Source: Kurthia huakuii LAM0618 | GTDB taxonomy: Bacteria; Bacillota; Bacilli; Bacillales_A; Planococcaceae | Assembly (NCBI RefSeq): GCF_000505545.1 | Contig: NZ_AYTB01000008.1 | Coordinates: 620,001 to 684,000 of the forward strand | Reading direction: 5' to 3' | DNA length: 64,000 bases | Shown: positions 37,557 through 47,649 of the stretch, piece after piece | Numbering within the stretch: the stretch's first letter is position 1 | Layout of the letters: each line of letters begins with the position of its first letter | Notes under the pieces: model-generated | What the model saw: only the letters and a program-made list of their open reading frames with translations | What the model was told of the DNA's origin: nothing | Database searches by the model: none | Position numbers and translations under genes: made by a program

Positions 37557-37574
37557 TGAATAGTTGTTCATTCT
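37557..37574. promoter_or_regulatory. FadR-like dyad upstream of the thioesterase gene
   Basis: TGAATAGTTGTTCATTCT agrees with the B. subtilis FadR consensus TGAATGAMTANTCATTCA at 13 of 18 positions; the outer halves TGAAT and TCATTC are kept. It lies directly ahead of the ribosome binding site. Weak evidence by itself. Confidence 0.35.
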
Positions 37575-37624
37575 CATATTTTACCAATATCTACTCGAAA
37601 TTGCACATAATTTCTTGATGCGAA

Positions 37625-37656
37625 CAAAAAAAAGCCACCCGCATAAGCGAGTGGCT
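37625..37656 (-). terminator. Terminator downstream of sdhB
   Basis: AGCCACcCGC/GCGaGTGGCT hairpin at 37633-37656 with a minus-strand T-run at 37625-37632. Confidence 0.88.
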
Positions 37657-37670
37657 GTCGTTCATTATTC

Positions 37671-38438
37671 TTAGTCAACCATGTGGTCAGAACCGAAGAA
37701 GTTTTTGAACATTTGAACTGTTGCAGCACGGTTAAGTGACGCAATAGAAGTTGTTAAAGGAATACCTTTTGGACATGCTTGAACACAGTTTTGAGAGTTA
37801 CCGCAGTTAGCAAGACCGCCGTCTCCCATAATCGCGTTTAAGCGTTCGTCTTTCACCATTGCACCTGTTGGGTGAGTATTGAATAAACGAACTTGTGATA
37901 AAGGAGCTGGACCCATGAATGAAGAGCCAGAGTTTACGTTAGGGCATGACTCTAAGCAAACGCCGCAAGTCATACATTTTGATAACTCATAAGCCCATTC
38001 ACGTTTACGTTCTGGTAAACGAGGACCTTCACCTAAATCGTACGTACCATCGATTGGAACCCAAGCTTTAACTTTTTTAAGTGAGTCGAACATACGTGAA
38101 CGGTCAACTTGTAAGTCACGGATGATTGGGAACGTGCTCATTGGTTCGATTGTAAGTGGTTGTTGTAATTGGTCAACAAGAGCTGAACATGATTGACGTG
38201 GACGGCCGTTGATAACCATTGAACATGCACCACAAACTTCTTCTAAACAGTTCATATCCCATGCTACTGGCGTTGTTTGTTTACCGCTTGTCGTAACTGG
38301 GTTCTCACGAATTTTCATAAGAACAGAGATAATGTTCATGTTTGGGCGGTAAGGAACTGCGAATTCTTCCCAACGAGTTGATGCTTCTGGTCCATCTTGA
38401 CGTTTGATTTTAACAGTAATTGTTTTTTGATCTGCCAT
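37671..38438 (-). CDS. sdhB: Succinate dehydrogenase iron-sulfur subunit SdhB
   Basis: 255 residues. Passes electrons from FAD in SdhA through three Fe-S clusters. Cys ligands: CLEEVCGACSMVINGRPRQSC (about 64-84, 2Fe-2S), then CMTCGVCLESCPN and the later CGNSQNCVQACPKG for the two remaining clusters. GGAGGTG in the last codons of sdhA serves as ribosome binding site. Last gene of sdhCAB. Confidence 0.98.
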   Translation of the reverse strand: MADQKTITVKIKRQDGPEASTRWEEFAVPYRPNMNIISVLMKIRENPVTTSGKQTTPVAWDMNCLEEVCGACSMVINGRPRQSCSALVDQLQQPLTIEPMSTFPIIRDLQVDRSRMFDSLKKVKAWVPIDGTYDLGEGPRLPERKREWAYELSKCMTCGVCLESCPNVNSGSSFMGPAPLSQVRLFNTHPTGAMVKDERLNAIMGDGGLANCGNSQNCVQACPKGIPLTTSIASLNRAATVQMFKNFFGSDHMVD

Positions 38439-38440
38439 GA

Positions 38441-40195
38441 TTAGTGAGCACCTCCTGTGTAGTCACGTTTACGAGGTTTGATCATTGAGCAATCTACTTC
38501 TTCGTAAGTGATTGTTGGTTCAAATGACGGTGTGAATTCTGCAATTGTTGTTTTTAAGAAGTTCTCATCATCACGTTCTGGGAATTCTGGTTTGTAGTGA
38601 GCACCACGAGATTCATCACGTAATAATGCACCTTTTGTAATTACGTTAGCAAGAGCAATCATGTTACGTAATTGACGAGTGAATTGAACACCTTGGTTAG
38701 ACCATTTCGCTGTATCATTTACGTTGATGTTGTTCCAACGCTCTTTGAATTCAGCTAATTTGCCTAGTGTGTCTTGTAATTGTTTGTTATAACGTACAAC
38801 TGTTACGTTGTTTGTCATGATTTCACCAAGCTCTTTGTGAAGAAGGTAAGCGTTTTCGTTACCTTTATCCATTGAGATAACATCATCCCATTTAGCTTGT
38901 TCTTCGCGAACTGCCTCATCATAAATTTTAGATGGAAGGTCTTCAACGTGTTTGTCTAAACCTTTAATGTAGTTCACTGCGTTTGGACCAGCAACTGTAC
39001 CACCGTAAATAGCTGACAGTAATGAGTTAGCGCCAAGACGGTTACCACCGTGTTGAGAGTAATCACATTCACCTGCAGCGAAACAACCAGGGATTGTTGT
39101 ATGTTGATCGTAATCTACATATAAACCACCCATAGAATAGTGAACAGCTGGGAAGATTTTCATTGGTACTTTATGAGGGTCATCGCCTACGAATTTTTGG
39201 TAGATTTCGATGATACCACCAAGTTTAATGTCTAATTCGTGTGGATCTTTATGAGATAAGTCAAGATACACAACGTTTTCGCCATTAACACCTAATTTTT
39301 GGTTGATACATACGTCGAAGATTTCACGAGTCGCAACATCACGAGGTACTAAGTTACCGTACGCTGGATATTTTTCTTCTAAGAAGTACCAAGGTTTACC
39401 GTCTTTATAAGTCCAAATACGGCCACCTTCACCACGAGCAGATTCTGACATTAGACGTAATTTGTCATCGCCAGGGATTGCTGTTGGGTGAATTTGGATC
39501 ATTTCACCGTTTGCGTATTTAGCACCTTGTTGGTAAACAATTGATGCTGCAGAACCAGTGTTGATCATAGAGTTTGTAGATTTACCGAAGATGATACCAG
39601 GGCCACCTGTTGCCATAACAACAGCGTCACCACGGAATGCACGGATTTCATGAGTTGAAAGGTCTTGAGCTTTGATCCCTTTACATACGCCTTGTTCATC
39701 AATAACTAGGCCTAAGAATTCCCAACCTTCGTATTTTGTAACTAAACCTTCAACTTCCCATTTACGAACTTGTTCATCAAGTGCGTATAGAAGTTGTTGA
39801 CCAGTTGTCGCACCAGCGAATGCTGTACGGTGGTGCATAGTACCGCCGAAACGACGGAAGTCTAAAAGACCCTCTGGTGTACGGTTGAACATTACGCCCA
39901 TACGGTCTAATAAGTGGATGATACCAGGTGCTGCTTCACACATTGCTTTTACAGGTGGTTGGTTCGCTAAGAAGTCCCCGCCGTAAACAGTATCATCAAA
40001 GTGGATCCAAGGTGAGTCCCCTTCACCTTTAGTATTAACGGCACCATTCATTCCGCCTTGCGCACATACAGAGTGTGAACGCTTAACCGGAACTAATGAG
40101 AATAATTCTACTTCAGTGCCCATTTCAGCAGCTTTCATTGTAGTCATTAAGCCGGCTAACCCGCCGCCAACAACTAGAAGTTTGCTTTTCGCCAT
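38441..40195 (-). CDS. sdhA: Succinate dehydrogenase flavoprotein subunit SdhA
   Basis: 584 residues from the ATG at 40195 (MAKSKLLVVGGGLAG), with GGAGTGA eight bases upstream; a GTG four codons earlier overlaps that site. FAD-binding GGGLAGL at about 9-15; the FAD-attachment His is in RSHSVCAQGGMNGA (about 38-51); catalytic residues are in the HPTAIPGDDKL and GGNRLGANSLLSA regions. It oxidises succinate on the inner face of the membrane. Confidence 0.98.
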   Translation of the reverse strand: MAKSKLLVVGGGLAGLMTTMKAAEMGTEVELFSLVPVKRSHSVCAQGGMNGAVNTKGEGDSPWIHFDDTVYGGDFLANQPPVKAMCEAAPGIIHLLDRMGVMFNRTPEGLLDFRRFGGTMHHRTAFAGATTGQQLLYALDEQVRKWEVEGLVTKYEGWEFLGLVIDEQGVCKGIKAQDLSTHEIRAFRGDAVVMATGGPGIIFGKSTNSMINTGSAASIVYQQGAKYANGEMIQIHPTAIPGDDKLRLMSESARGEGGRIWTYKDGKPWYFLEEKYPAYGNLVPRDVATREIFDVCINQKLGVNGENVVYLDLSHKDPHELDIKLGGIIEIYQKFVGDDPHKVPMKIFPAVHYSMGGLYVDYDQHTTIPGCFAAGECDYSQHGGNRLGANSLLSAIYGGTVAGPNAVNYIKGLDKHVEDLPSKIYDEAVREEQAKWDDVISMDKGNENAYLLHKELGEIMTNNVTVVRYNKQLQDTLGKLAEFKERWNNINVNDTAKWSNQGVQFTRQLRNMIALANVITKGALLRDESRGAHYKPEFPERDDENFLKTTIAEFTPSFEPTITYEEVDCSMIKPRKRDYTGGAH

Positions 40196-40254
40196 GTTTT
40201 TTCTCACTCCTCGTTCAGATAGTAGTTAGCGTTTTCAATAATTTAGCTAGTCGA

Positions 40255-40866
40255 TTAAACGAAAGCTAAAATCGCCATTACGCCTACTACAGATAGCAAT
40301 ACAAAGAAAATCATTGTTACCCAAGTTGCAACTTTTTGAGATTTTGGAGATTGTGTAATACCCCAACTTACTAAGAATGACCAAATACCGTTAGCCAAGT
40401 GGAATGTAGCTGCTAGAATACCTACGATGTAGAATGCTAACATTGCTGGGTTTGATACGATATCAGCCATCATATCGTAGTTAACTTCAGCATCTGCAAT
40501 CGCTTTTTGTAAACGCGTTTGCCAAATATGCCAAGCAACGAACACGACTAAGAAAATACCTGTTAAACGTTGCATCGTAAAGAACCAGTTACGTACTGTA
40601 CCGAAACGGTTTACGTTTGGTTTTGCAGTGAATGCAATATACACACCATAGAATGCATGGAACATTAACGGAATATAAATTACAACCCACTCAAGGATTA
40701 GTAGGAAAGGAAGACTTTCCATTGTTTTTGATGCTTTGTTGAATGATTCTGCACCATTTGTAGCAGAAAAGTTGATGAATAAGTGCATCGTTACGAACAG
40801 ACCTACAGGAATTAAACCAAGTAGTGAATGTAGTCGACGCCAGTAAAACTCTTTTTCTTTCGCCAA
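40255..40866 (-). CDS. sdhC: Succinate dehydrogenase cytochrome b558 subunit SdhC
   Basis: 203 residues with five membrane segments. The N terminus EFYWRRLHSLLGLIPVG and the His residues within the helices (HSLLG, MHLFINF, FHAFYG, AWHIWQT, FHLANGIWSF) match the di-haem type of Bacillus succinate:menaquinone reductase. The start codon is TTG with AGGGGGG eight bases upstream. First gene of the sdhCAB operon. Confidence 0.96.
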   Translation of the reverse strand: MAKEKEFYWRRLHSLLGLIPVGLFVTMHLFINFSATNGAESFNKASKTMESLPFLLILEWVVIYIPLMFHAFYGVYIAFTAKPNVNRFGTVRNWFFTMQRLTGIFLVVFVAWHIWQTRLQKAIADAEVNYDMMADIVSNPAMLAFYIVGILAATFHLANGIWSFLVSWGITQSPKSQKVATWVTMIFFVLLSVVGVMAILAFV

Positions 40867-40979
40867 GACTGTTACCCCCCTTAGTACTTAAAACACACAG
40901 CACAATATGAGCGATGGCGGATTCGCCAACGCATGGTTTCACTGCACGCTTTATCATGGTACAATATTATGACAAGTTC

Positions 40980-41008
40980 ATTGTACTCTCATAACTATTG
41001 AGCGTCAA
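40980..41008 (-). promoter_or_regulatory. Promoter of sdhCAB
   Basis: Minus-strand TTGACG (41003-41008) and TACAAT (40980-40985) with a 17-base spacer, about 115 bases upstream of sdhC. Confidence 0.8.
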
Positions 41009-41138
41009 GGAAACCAAGGCAATTTCAAAGCGTCCTATACGTATGGAAATCGCTATATATGAATAGGATTATCTATTTCAAACATTATTTCTCTATCTTA
41101 TTCAAATTTTAGACAAATTTTTAGAAAGAAGTGGTCAT

Positions 41139-41558
41139 ATGTCGCAAGAATTAACAGAAAATGTTTCTGCGTTTGGCTATGAACTCATTCGAGACCATAT
41201 TCTCTCATCCATTTTAGGAAAAAATGAAGAGGACATTCTCTATTGGGCTGGTAAGGAGCTTGCGCGCAAATTCCCTGCTACAACGCTAGATGAAGTATTA
41301 CAATTTTTCACCGATGCTAGCTGGGGTACACTAACGCTTGATAAGCAATCAAAAGAGGAAGCTTTCTTTACATTATCAGGTGCCGAAGATCTACTACATA
41401 TTACACATCGCTGCTTCCGTTTAGAAGCAGGTTTTTTAGCGGAACAGCATCAAACAATCTCTGGACTTCTTACGGAATGTTTAGATGATAAAAACGAAAA
41501 GAAACAACATGTGACGTTCCATGTGAAATGGGATGTCAAAGATCCAATTGAACGTTAA
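41139..41558 (+). CDS. yslB: DUF2507 protein YslB
   Basis: 139 residues. Matches the YslB family, found divergent from sdhC in B. subtilis too. FGYELIRDHILSSILGKNEEDILYWAGKELAR is the family's helical start (landmarks 12-44); the later SGAEDLLHITHRCFRLEAGFLAEQ contains its conserved Cys. The fold is related to the 4VR/V4R domain. Function unknown. AGAAAGAAG lies upstream of the ATG. Confidence 0.88.
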   Translation: MSQELTENVSAFGYELIRDHILSSILGKNEEDILYWAGKELARKFPATTLDEVLQFFTDASWGTLTLDKQSKEEAFFTLSGAEDLLHITHRCFRLEAGFLAEQHQTISGLLTECLDDKNEKKQHVTFHVKWDVKDPIER

Positions 41559-41574
41559 ATCATCGATTCAATAT

Positions 41575-41714
41575 AAAAGAGGCTAGGACATACGTGTAAA
41601 AACCCCCTCTCAGATGAGCATAAGAAAAACCGGAACCGCGCTGTGACGCGGTTCCGGTTTTTTGTGGCGAACGCTAAAAAAGGAAAAGGAACTGTTTTGT
41701 CCCAGCCTCTTTTT
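41575..41714. repeat. Nested hairpin repeat downstream of yslB
   Basis: Outer arms GAGGCTAGGACA (41579-41590) and TGTCCCAGCCTC (41699-41710) pair with one mismatch across 108 bases. Inside lies a second perfect hairpin, AACCGGAACCGCG/CGCGGTTCCGGTT (about 41628-41660), with A- and T-runs. Either hairpin can end transcription on both strands. It looks like one terminator inserted into another and serves both yslB and, on the other strand, lysC readthrough. Confidence 0.8.
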
Positions 41715-41840
41715 CATTACATGTTGGTCTTTTTATGAAAAAAATTATTCGTTATACAAACCTTTCATGTCATTTACATTTTTAAATAGAAGAAACTCAA
41801 CATTTTTAGAGATTTAGCCCCTCTATTTTAATACGCTTAG

Positions 41841-43070
41841 CTATGCTTCGATTGAAAGTTTGTTTAATTCAAATTCTTCATGTAATGCGTTAGCGGCGTT
41901 CAACATATCCTCATGTGCAACAACGACCGATACTTTAATTTCAGAAGTGCTAACCATTTTCACGCTAATTCCTTCACGATATAAACGTTCAAACATTGCG
42001 GCGGCAACACCGGGATTCGAAGCCATGCCCGAACCAACAATCGATACCTTCGCCAACTGCCGTTCATGTTCAATATGGTCATACCCTAATGTCTTTTGAT
42101 GTGCCTTTAATACAGCAAGCGTTTCTTGCAGTTGAGATTCTTTCACTGAAAAGGACACGCTTGGATTGCCATGCGCAATCATCGCTTGCACAATAATATC
42201 AACATTAATGTGATTTTTCGCTAACGTTGTAAAAATATTCGCCAATGAGCCTGTATAGTTTTCATTATAATAAGCGGTCATACGCACAATTTGCTCTTCA
42301 AATGCGACGCCACGAACAACAAGTTGTTTTTCCACCGTTACTTCCTCCTTCAAAATCGTCCCTTCTACTGCTTCATAGCTAGAGCGTACAGTCATCGGCA
42401 TACGATGATTTTTTGCTAATTCAACGCTACGCGGATGTAGCACGCCAGCGCCTAAATGTGCTAACTCTAACATTTCATCATACGACAACTCGTGTAATTT
42501 ACGCGCCCCTAGAACATAGCGCGGGTCACTCGTATAAACGCCATCAACATCAGTATAAATGTCACAACGTGCTGCGCCAAGTGCGGCCGCAAGTGCTACT
42601 GCAGTCGTATCCGATCCACCGCGCCCAAGCGTCGTAATATTCCCTTGCGCATCAACACCTTGAAACCCTGCCACTACAGCAATTTCACCGGCATCTAACG
42701 CTTGCTGAATCGCAGCTGCTTGAACCGTTTCGATACGCGCATTGCTCGGTACTTGCTCGGTCACAATACCTGCTTGCCACCCTGTAAAGGACTGCGCTTT
42801 TAGGCCAAGTGTTTGAAGTGCCATCGATAATAATGAAATTGTGATTTGCTCACCGGTTGTTAACAACACGTCCATTTCACGTTTTGAAGGCGCCGTCGCA
42901 ATGTCATTTGCCATCACCACAAGCTGGTCGGTCGTTTTTCCCATTGCGGACACAACCACAACTAGACGATATCCTTTTGCATATTCCTGTTGAATTCGCT
43001 GTGCCACATGCTGAATTCGTTCGGTTGTCGCTACCGAAGTACCGCCAAATTTTACAACTAAAGTACTCAA
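41841..43070 (-). CDS. lysC: Aspartokinase, LysC type
   Basis: 409 residues. Phosphorylates aspartate, the first step to lysine, threonine and methionine. VVKFGGTSVAT (5-15) is the kinase signature, GRGGSDTTAVALAAALGA (about 150-167) binds ATP/aspartate, and two ACT domains follow from about 265 (SVVVAHEDMLNAANALHEEF at the end). The lysine riboswitch upstream identifies it as the lysine-regulated isoenzyme. The start is TTG with GGGGAG about nine bases upstream. In B. subtilis the related lysC also makes a shorter subunit from an internal start; I did not identify that start here. Confidence 0.96.
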   Translation of the reverse strand: MSTLVVKFGGTSVATTERIQHVAQRIQQEYAKGYRLVVVVSAMGKTTDQLVVMANDIATAPSKREMDVLLTTGEQITISLLSMALQTLGLKAQSFTGWQAGIVTEQVPSNARIETVQAAAIQQALDAGEIAVVAGFQGVDAQGNITTLGRGGSDTTAVALAAALGAARCDIYTDVDGVYTSDPRYVLGARKLHELSYDEMLELAHLGAGVLHPRSVELAKNHRMPMTVRSSYEAVEGTILKEEVTVEKQLVVRGVAFEEQIVRMTAYYNENYTGSLANIFTTLAKNHINVDIIVQAMIAHGNPSVSFSVKESQLQETLAVLKAHQKTLGYDHIEHERQLAKVSIVGSGMASNPGVAAAMFERLYREGISVKMVSTSEIKVSVVVAHEDMLNAANALHEEFELNKLSIEA

Positions 43071-43112
43071 ATTTTCTCGCTCCCCACATATAATCTATGC
43101 CAGGCAGTCAAC

Positions 43113-43370
43113 ATGAATCAAAAAAAGAGCGCCCTAAAAATTAGGCCGCCCTTCGCATGTACGTTCATCGTTCGAACATTCATGTGTGATAGCCCTCCAG
43201 AACCGTTGCTGATTCTGACAATTCTACACTTCTTAAATGTAGAACCAACAGTTAGAAAGAATAGCTTTACTAACCATTTCGGCGGCCTCCCCTTTCAACA
43301 TTTCTCACCGGTTCTATCCAACCTAAAAATGTTTACTATTAGAGTTCCGCGCCTCTATCATCACTAATCT
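43113..43370 (-). ncRNA. Lysine riboswitch (L-box) of lysC
   Basis: Minus-strand landmarks of the lysine aptamer: GATAGAGGCGCG near 43355, AGTA near 43335, then GTTGAAAGGGGAGGCCGCCGAA (split around 43270-43293) and CTGGAGGGCTATCA near 43190-43203, which closes on the first strand. A terminator hairpin of 13 pairs with one mismatch (AAGgGC.../...GCgCTT, 43125-43153) and a T-run follow, just before lysC. Lysine should switch transcription off. Confidence 0.95.
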
Positions 43371-43421
43371 AGTGATTTCATTTGGTGCTTTAACACTATC
43401 ACAATATTTGGAAAAAGACAA

Positions 43422-45194
43422 TTATTTTTCCGAAAAATACGCAATTACGGTAGTAGCTAATGGTTTCGGCAACCCGGCTTCACGTAATTGTGCCTCGTCG
43501 GCCTCTTTAATTTTCTTAATCGTCCCAAAGTGGCGCAACAATTGCTGCTTGCGTTTTGGCCCAATACCAGGAATATCATCAAGCACCGACGTCATGGCAT
43601 TTTTTTGGTGTAGCTGTCGATGAAAGGTAATCGCGAAACGATGGACTTCATCTTGAATACGTTGCAACAAGTAAAAAGCTTCACTATTATGCTTCAATGG
43701 TACAAGCTCTGGCGGGTTGCCATACAACAACTGCTTCGTTCGGTGTTTGTCATCTTTTGCTAAACCGACAATCGGAATATCAAGCCCTAGCTCATCCTCT
43801 AGCACTTCACGCACAACTTCCATCTGCCCTTTCCCGCCATCCGTCACAATCAAATCCGGCCACACTTGATTGTCACGCAACAAACGTGTATAGCGGCGGC
43901 GCACGACTTCGCGCATCGCCGCGTAATCATCATGAGCACCTGCTTGCTGAATTTTAAATTTACGATAATCTTTTTTAGAAGGTTTCCCATCAACAAAAAC
44001 GACCATCGCGGATACCGTATCTGCCCCAAAAATATGCGAGTTATCAAACGCTTCAATGCGCAGCGGCGTGACGATATGGAGCGCATCGCCAAGCTCTTCA
44101 CACGCACCAAGCGTCCGTTCTTCTTGGCGTTCAATCAATTTAAATTTTTCATCAATCGAGTTTTGCGCATTTTGCGTTGCGAGCTCAAGCAATTCCTTTT
44201 TCTTGCCTTTTTGTGGTTGCACTACCGCGACGTCTAACGCCTGTGCGAGCATTTTTGCATCGATTTCTTTTGGCACGAGCACCTCTTTTGGCAATAAATT
44301 TCCTTGCTCATAAAAGCGCGCCACAAATGTTAAAAATTCCTCGTCTGGTTCGCCGTATGATGGAAACATCGAGACGTCACGCTCGATTAATTTTCCTTGG
44401 CGCACGAAAAACACTTGTACGCAAATCCACCCTTTATCAACGGCATAGCCAAACACATCGCGGTCGGTAAAATCATTGCTAATAATTTTTTGATGTTCCA
44501 CTACTTTTTCAATATGTGCAATTTGGTCACGAAACTCTTTTGCCCGTTCAAAATCAAGTTGTTCCGAAGCTTCATACATTTTTTTCGTTAAATCTTTTTT
44601 CACATCGTCTTGACCACCTTTTAAAAAGCGCGCGATTTCCTGCGTCATGTCATCGTATGTTTCAATCGCAATGTCTTTAACACACGGGGCAAGGCATTGG
44701 CCTATATGATAATACAAACAAACGCGATTTGGCATAGGTTCACATTTGCGTAACGGATAGAGGCGGTCGAGTAATTTTTTCGTTTCCGCTGCCGCATAGC
44801 CATTTGGATACGGCCCAAAATATTTTGCCCGATCTTTTTTCACTTTGCGTGTAATGACGAGCCGCGGATAACGTTCATGCGTAATTTTTAAATACGGATA
44901 CGTCTTGTCATCTTTCAGCATAATATTGTATTTTGGGTCATGTAATTTAATTAAATTAAGCTCAAGTAAAAAAGCTTCCATATCCGATGATGTCATAATG
45001 TATTCAAAATCTACAATTTCACGCACAAGGCGCTCAGTTTTTGCATTGTGCGAACCTGTAAAATACGAGCGCACGCGATTTTTCAGCACTTTTGCTTTAC
45101 CAACGTAAATAATCGTTCCTTGGCGGTCTTTCATTAAATAACAACCCGGTTTATCAGGTAAAATGGCGAGTTTTTGTTTTAATAAATCATTCAA
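43422..45194 (-). CDS. uvrC: UvrABC excinuclease subunit C
   Basis: 590 residues from the TTG at 45194 (start of [21 protein letters not shown]), with GGGGGG seven bases upstream; the frame further upstream has no site. Makes both incisions in nucleotide excision repair. GIY-YIG domain at the N terminus ([20 protein letters not shown]), UVR motif around [14 protein letters not shown], RNase H-like endonuclease domain with [14 protein letters not shown], and a final helix-hairpin-helix pair ([16 protein letters not shown]). Order trxA-uvrC-lysC is as in B. subtilis. Confidence 0.97.
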   Translation of the reverse strand: MNDLLKQKLAILPDKPGCYLMKDRQGTIIYVGKAKVLKNRVRSYFTGSHNAKTERLVREIVDFEYIMTSSDMEAFLLELNLIKLHDPKYNIMLKDDKTYPYLKITHERYPRLVITRKVKKDRAKYFGPYPNGYAAAETKKLLDRLYPLRKCEPMPNRVCLYYHIGQCLAPCVKDIAIETYDDMTQEIARFLKGGQDDVKKDLTKKMYEASEQLDFERAKEFRDQIAHIEKVVEHQKIISNDFTDRDVFGYAVDKGWICVQVFFVRQGKLIERDVSMFPSYGEPDEEFLTFVARFYEQGNLLPKEVLVPKEIDAKMLAQALDVAVVQPQKGKKKELLELATQNAQNSIDEKFKLIERQEERTLGACEELGDALHIVTPLRIEAFDNSHIFGADTVSAMVVFVDGKPSKKDYRKFKIQQAGAHDDYAAMREVVRRRYTRLLRDNQVWPDLIVTDGGKGQMEVVREVLEDELGLDIPIVGLAKDDKHRTKQLLYGNPPELVPLKHNSEAFYLLQRIQDEVHRFAITFHRQLHQKNAMTSVLDDIPGIGPKRKQQLLRHFGTIKKIKEADEAQLREAGLPKPLATTVIAYFSEK

Positions 45195-45244
45195 CGATGA
45201 TCCCCCCTCATTATTTCCATTATACAAAATCGAACAGGCGTTCA

Positions 45245-45283
45245 CAAAAAAACGGGAGCTACACCGAAGTATAGTTCCCGTTT
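45245..45283 (-). terminator. Terminator between trxA and uvrC
   Basis: AACGGGAgCTA/TATAGtTCCCGTT hairpin (45251-45282) with a minus-strand T-run. Confidence 0.85.
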
Positions 45284-45304
45284 TCATCTATGATTTGTGC
45301 TTGA

Positions 45305-45619
45305 TTAAGCGTGTTTTGATACGAATTCAGCTAAAGCTTCTTTTGGTTGGTAACCAACAACTTTATCTACTAATTCGCCGTCTTTGAATAGTACTAGTGT
45401 AGGAATTGACATGATGCCGAATTCTGCAGCTGTTTGTTGGTTTTGGTCAACGTCAACTTTTACGATTTCTGCTTTGCCTTCGATTTCAGGTGCTAGTTCT
45501 TCAAGAACTGGCGCGATCATTTTACATGGTCCACACCAAGTTGCCCAGAAATCTACTAATACTAAACCTTTTTCAATATCGCCATGGAATGACGCGTCTG
45601 TTGCATGTTTAATTGCCAT
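45305..45619 (-). CDS. trxA: Thioredoxin
   Basis: 104 residues, a single thioredoxin domain. The redox motif WCGPC is at about residues 28-32 ([11 protein letters not shown]), and the cis-Pro loop SIPTL near 74. Reduces protein disulfides in the cytoplasm. It has a terminator on each side (45245-45283 and 45795-45822), so it is a single-gene unit between etfA and uvrC. Confidence 0.98.
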   Translation of the reverse strand: MAIKHATDASFHGDIEKGLVLVDFWATWCGPCKMIAPVLEELAPEIEGKAEIVKVDVDQNQQTAAEFGIMSIPTLVLFKDGELVDKVVGYQPKEALAEFVSKHA

Positions 45620-45790
45620 TGTTATATAGCCTCCTTAGTTCTCATTACCGAAAGTTTAGCACATTTCGCAGGTGCTCGCGACTATTTTGCTTGATATAAA
45701 GATATATCTGTATAATCTAGCGCATGATTCTTCTGATATCTCTTCTATACAAGACAGATTTCCTAAGAAATATGACAAACTATGTAAATA

Positions 45791-45822
45791 GAAACGAGGA
45801 ACCGCCTACTAGCGATTCCTCG
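45791..45822 (-). terminator. Terminator downstream of etfA
   Basis: CGAGGAAcCGC/GCGaTTCCTCG hairpin (45795-45822), followed on the minus strand by TTTCTATTT. Confidence 0.75.
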
Positions 45823-45833
45823 GAAAGTTTTGA

Positions 45834-46811
45834 TTAAACGTTTACTTGAAGCGCTTTTACTTCTTCGATTAGAAGAGGTACTACTTCAAATAAGTCGCCT
45901 ACGATGCCGTAGTCCGCTACGTTGAAGATGTTTGCTTCTGGGTCTTTGTTAATTGCAACAATGACTTTTGAGTTCGACATACCAGCTAAATGTTGGATAG
46001 CACCAGAAATACCTGCAGCGATATAAAGATCCGGTGTTACAACTTTACCTGTTTGGCCGATTTGTAGTGAGTAATCACAATATTCTGCATCACATGCACC
46101 ACGAGAAGCGCCAACTGCACCGCCAAGAAGGTTCGCAAGCTCTTTTAATGGTTCGAAACCTTCTGAGCTCTTTACGCCACGACCACCAGAAACGATTACT
46201 TTCGCCTCTGAAAGGTCTACACCTTCTGTTGATTTACGTACAACGTTTTTCACGATTGTGCGTAAGTTTGTAATATCTACTGATAGTGCTTCAGCAGAGC
46301 CCGCTTTCGATGCATCTTTTTCAAGAGGCTCGATGTTGTTCGGACGTACAGATACTAATAGTGGAGAGCTTTGAGATGCCACTTTTTCAAACGCTTTACC
46401 CGAGTAGATTGGGCGGATGAATTGTACGCCATCGCCTTGTCCTTCGATTTTTGTTACGTCTGAAATAAGACCTGCTTCTAATTTTGCCGCAACTTTTGGT
46501 GATAAATCTTTACCAAGTGCTGTGTGACCAAACACGATTGCTTCTGGGCCTTCTTGGTCGATTACCGCGTTAAGCGCTTGACCATAACCATCAGAAGTAT
46601 AATGTTGTAAGTGTGGATGCTCCACTGTAACTACGCGGTCAGCACCATAAGCGAATAGCTCACCTGCTAAGTCACCTACTGATTGGCCGAATAATGCTGC
46701 AACGACTTCGCCGCCGCCAGAGATCGTTTTACCTGCTGCGATTGCTTCAAATGATACATTTCGTAACGCGCCTTCACGTGCTTCTGCTAAAACAACTACT
46801 TTTTTTGACAT
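45834..46811 (-). CDS. etfA: Electron transfer flavoprotein alpha subunit
   Basis: 325 residues from the ATG at 46811 (MSKKVVVLAEARE), with GGGAGGA six bases upstream. The C-terminal FAD-binding domain has VSGGRGVKSSEGFEPL and the ETF-alpha signature LYIAAGISGAIQHLAGMSNSKVIVAINKD (split landmarks 268-296). With EtfB it carries electrons from acyl-CoA dehydrogenases to the quinone pool. Last gene of the lcfA operon. Confidence 0.97.
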   Translation of the reverse strand: MSKKVVVLAEAREGALRNVSFEAIAAGKTISGGGEVVAALFGQSVGDLAGELFAYGADRVVTVEHPHLQHYTSDGYGQALNAVIDQEGPEAIVFGHTALGKDLSPKVAAKLEAGLISDVTKIEGQGDGVQFIRPIYSGKAFEKVASQSSPLLVSVRPNNIEPLEKDASKAGSAEALSVDITNLRTIVKNVVRKSTEGVDLSEAKVIVSGGRGVKSSEGFEPLKELANLLGGAVGASRGACDAEYCDYSLQIGQTGKVVTPDLYIAAGISGAIQHLAGMSNSKVIVAINKDPEANIFNVADYGIVGDLFEVVPLLIEEVKALQVNV

Positions 46812-46848
46812 TGTAAATCCTCCCATCAATTTGTTTACTTAGGATGTA

Positions 46849-47622
46849 TTAAATAACTTTCGCTTCAGAATGTAGTAATGATACTAATTCTTTTACTTGA
46901 GCTGGTAATTCACCTTCAAGTACGCGACCTGCTGCTTTTGTTGGTGGAAGGAAAATTTCCACAACGTTTGTTTTTGGTTCTACATCGTCTTCATCGATGT
47001 CTAAATCATCTAACTCTAATTCTTCAAGCGGCTTTTTCTTCGCCTTCATAATCCCTTGTAAAGAAGGGTAACGTGGCTCGTTTAAGCCTTGTTGTGCTGT
47101 GATTAGTAGAGGTAGTGATGTTTCGATTTCTTCTGAATCCCCTTCAACGTCGCGTACGATATTTGCTTTACCGCCATTGATTTCAAGAGAAGTAATAGTC
47201 GTTACATAGTTGATGCCTAATAATTCTGCTAAACGTGGAGCTACTTGACCTGAGCCGCCGTCAATTGCAACGTTACCGCCTAGGATTAAGTCTGCTTCTT
47301 TATCTTTTAGGTATTCTGCTAAAATGGCAGAGATTGTATATTGGTCTAAATCATCTAAATCTTCTTCAGCGTTAATTAATACGGCTTTATCTGCGCCCAT
47401 TGCTAAAGCTGTGCGAAGTTGTTTTTCTGACTCTTCGTTTCCGATTGTCACAACAGTTACTTCGCCGCCCTCAGCGTCGCGGATGTTAATCGCTTCTTCG
47501 ATAGCATATTCGTCGTACGGGTTGATGATGAATTCAGCACCGTCCTCTTGAATTTTACCTCCGTTAATAACGATTTTTTCTTCCGTATCAAAAGTTCTTT
47601 TTACTAATACAAAGATGTTCAT
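46849..47622 (-). CDS. etfB: Electron transfer flavoprotein beta subunit
   Basis: 257 residues. AMP-binding partner of EtfA. Family landmarks: NIFVLVKRTFDTEEKI at the start, NPYDEYAIEEAINI near 38 and the ETF-beta signature VRDVEGDSEEIETSLPLLITAQQGLNEPRYPSL (about 160-192, only ends quoted as landmarks). The C terminus has an acidic linker DLDIDEDDVEPK. GGGAGGT precedes the ATG. Confidence 0.97.
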   Translation of the reverse strand: MNIFVLVKRTFDTEEKIVINGGKIQEDGAEFIINPYDEYAIEEAINIRDAEGGEVTVVTIGNEESEKQLRTALAMGADKAVLINAEEDLDDLDQYTISAILAEYLKDKEADLILGGNVAIDGGSGQVAPRLAELLGINYVTTITSLEINGGKANIVRDVEGDSEEIETSLPLLITAQQGLNEPRYPSLQGIMKAKKKPLEELELDDLDIDEDDVEPKTNVVEIFLPPTKAAGRVLEGELPAQVKELVSLLHSEAKVI

Positions 47623-47649
47623 AATCGTAAACCTCCCTATGTGTATTAT

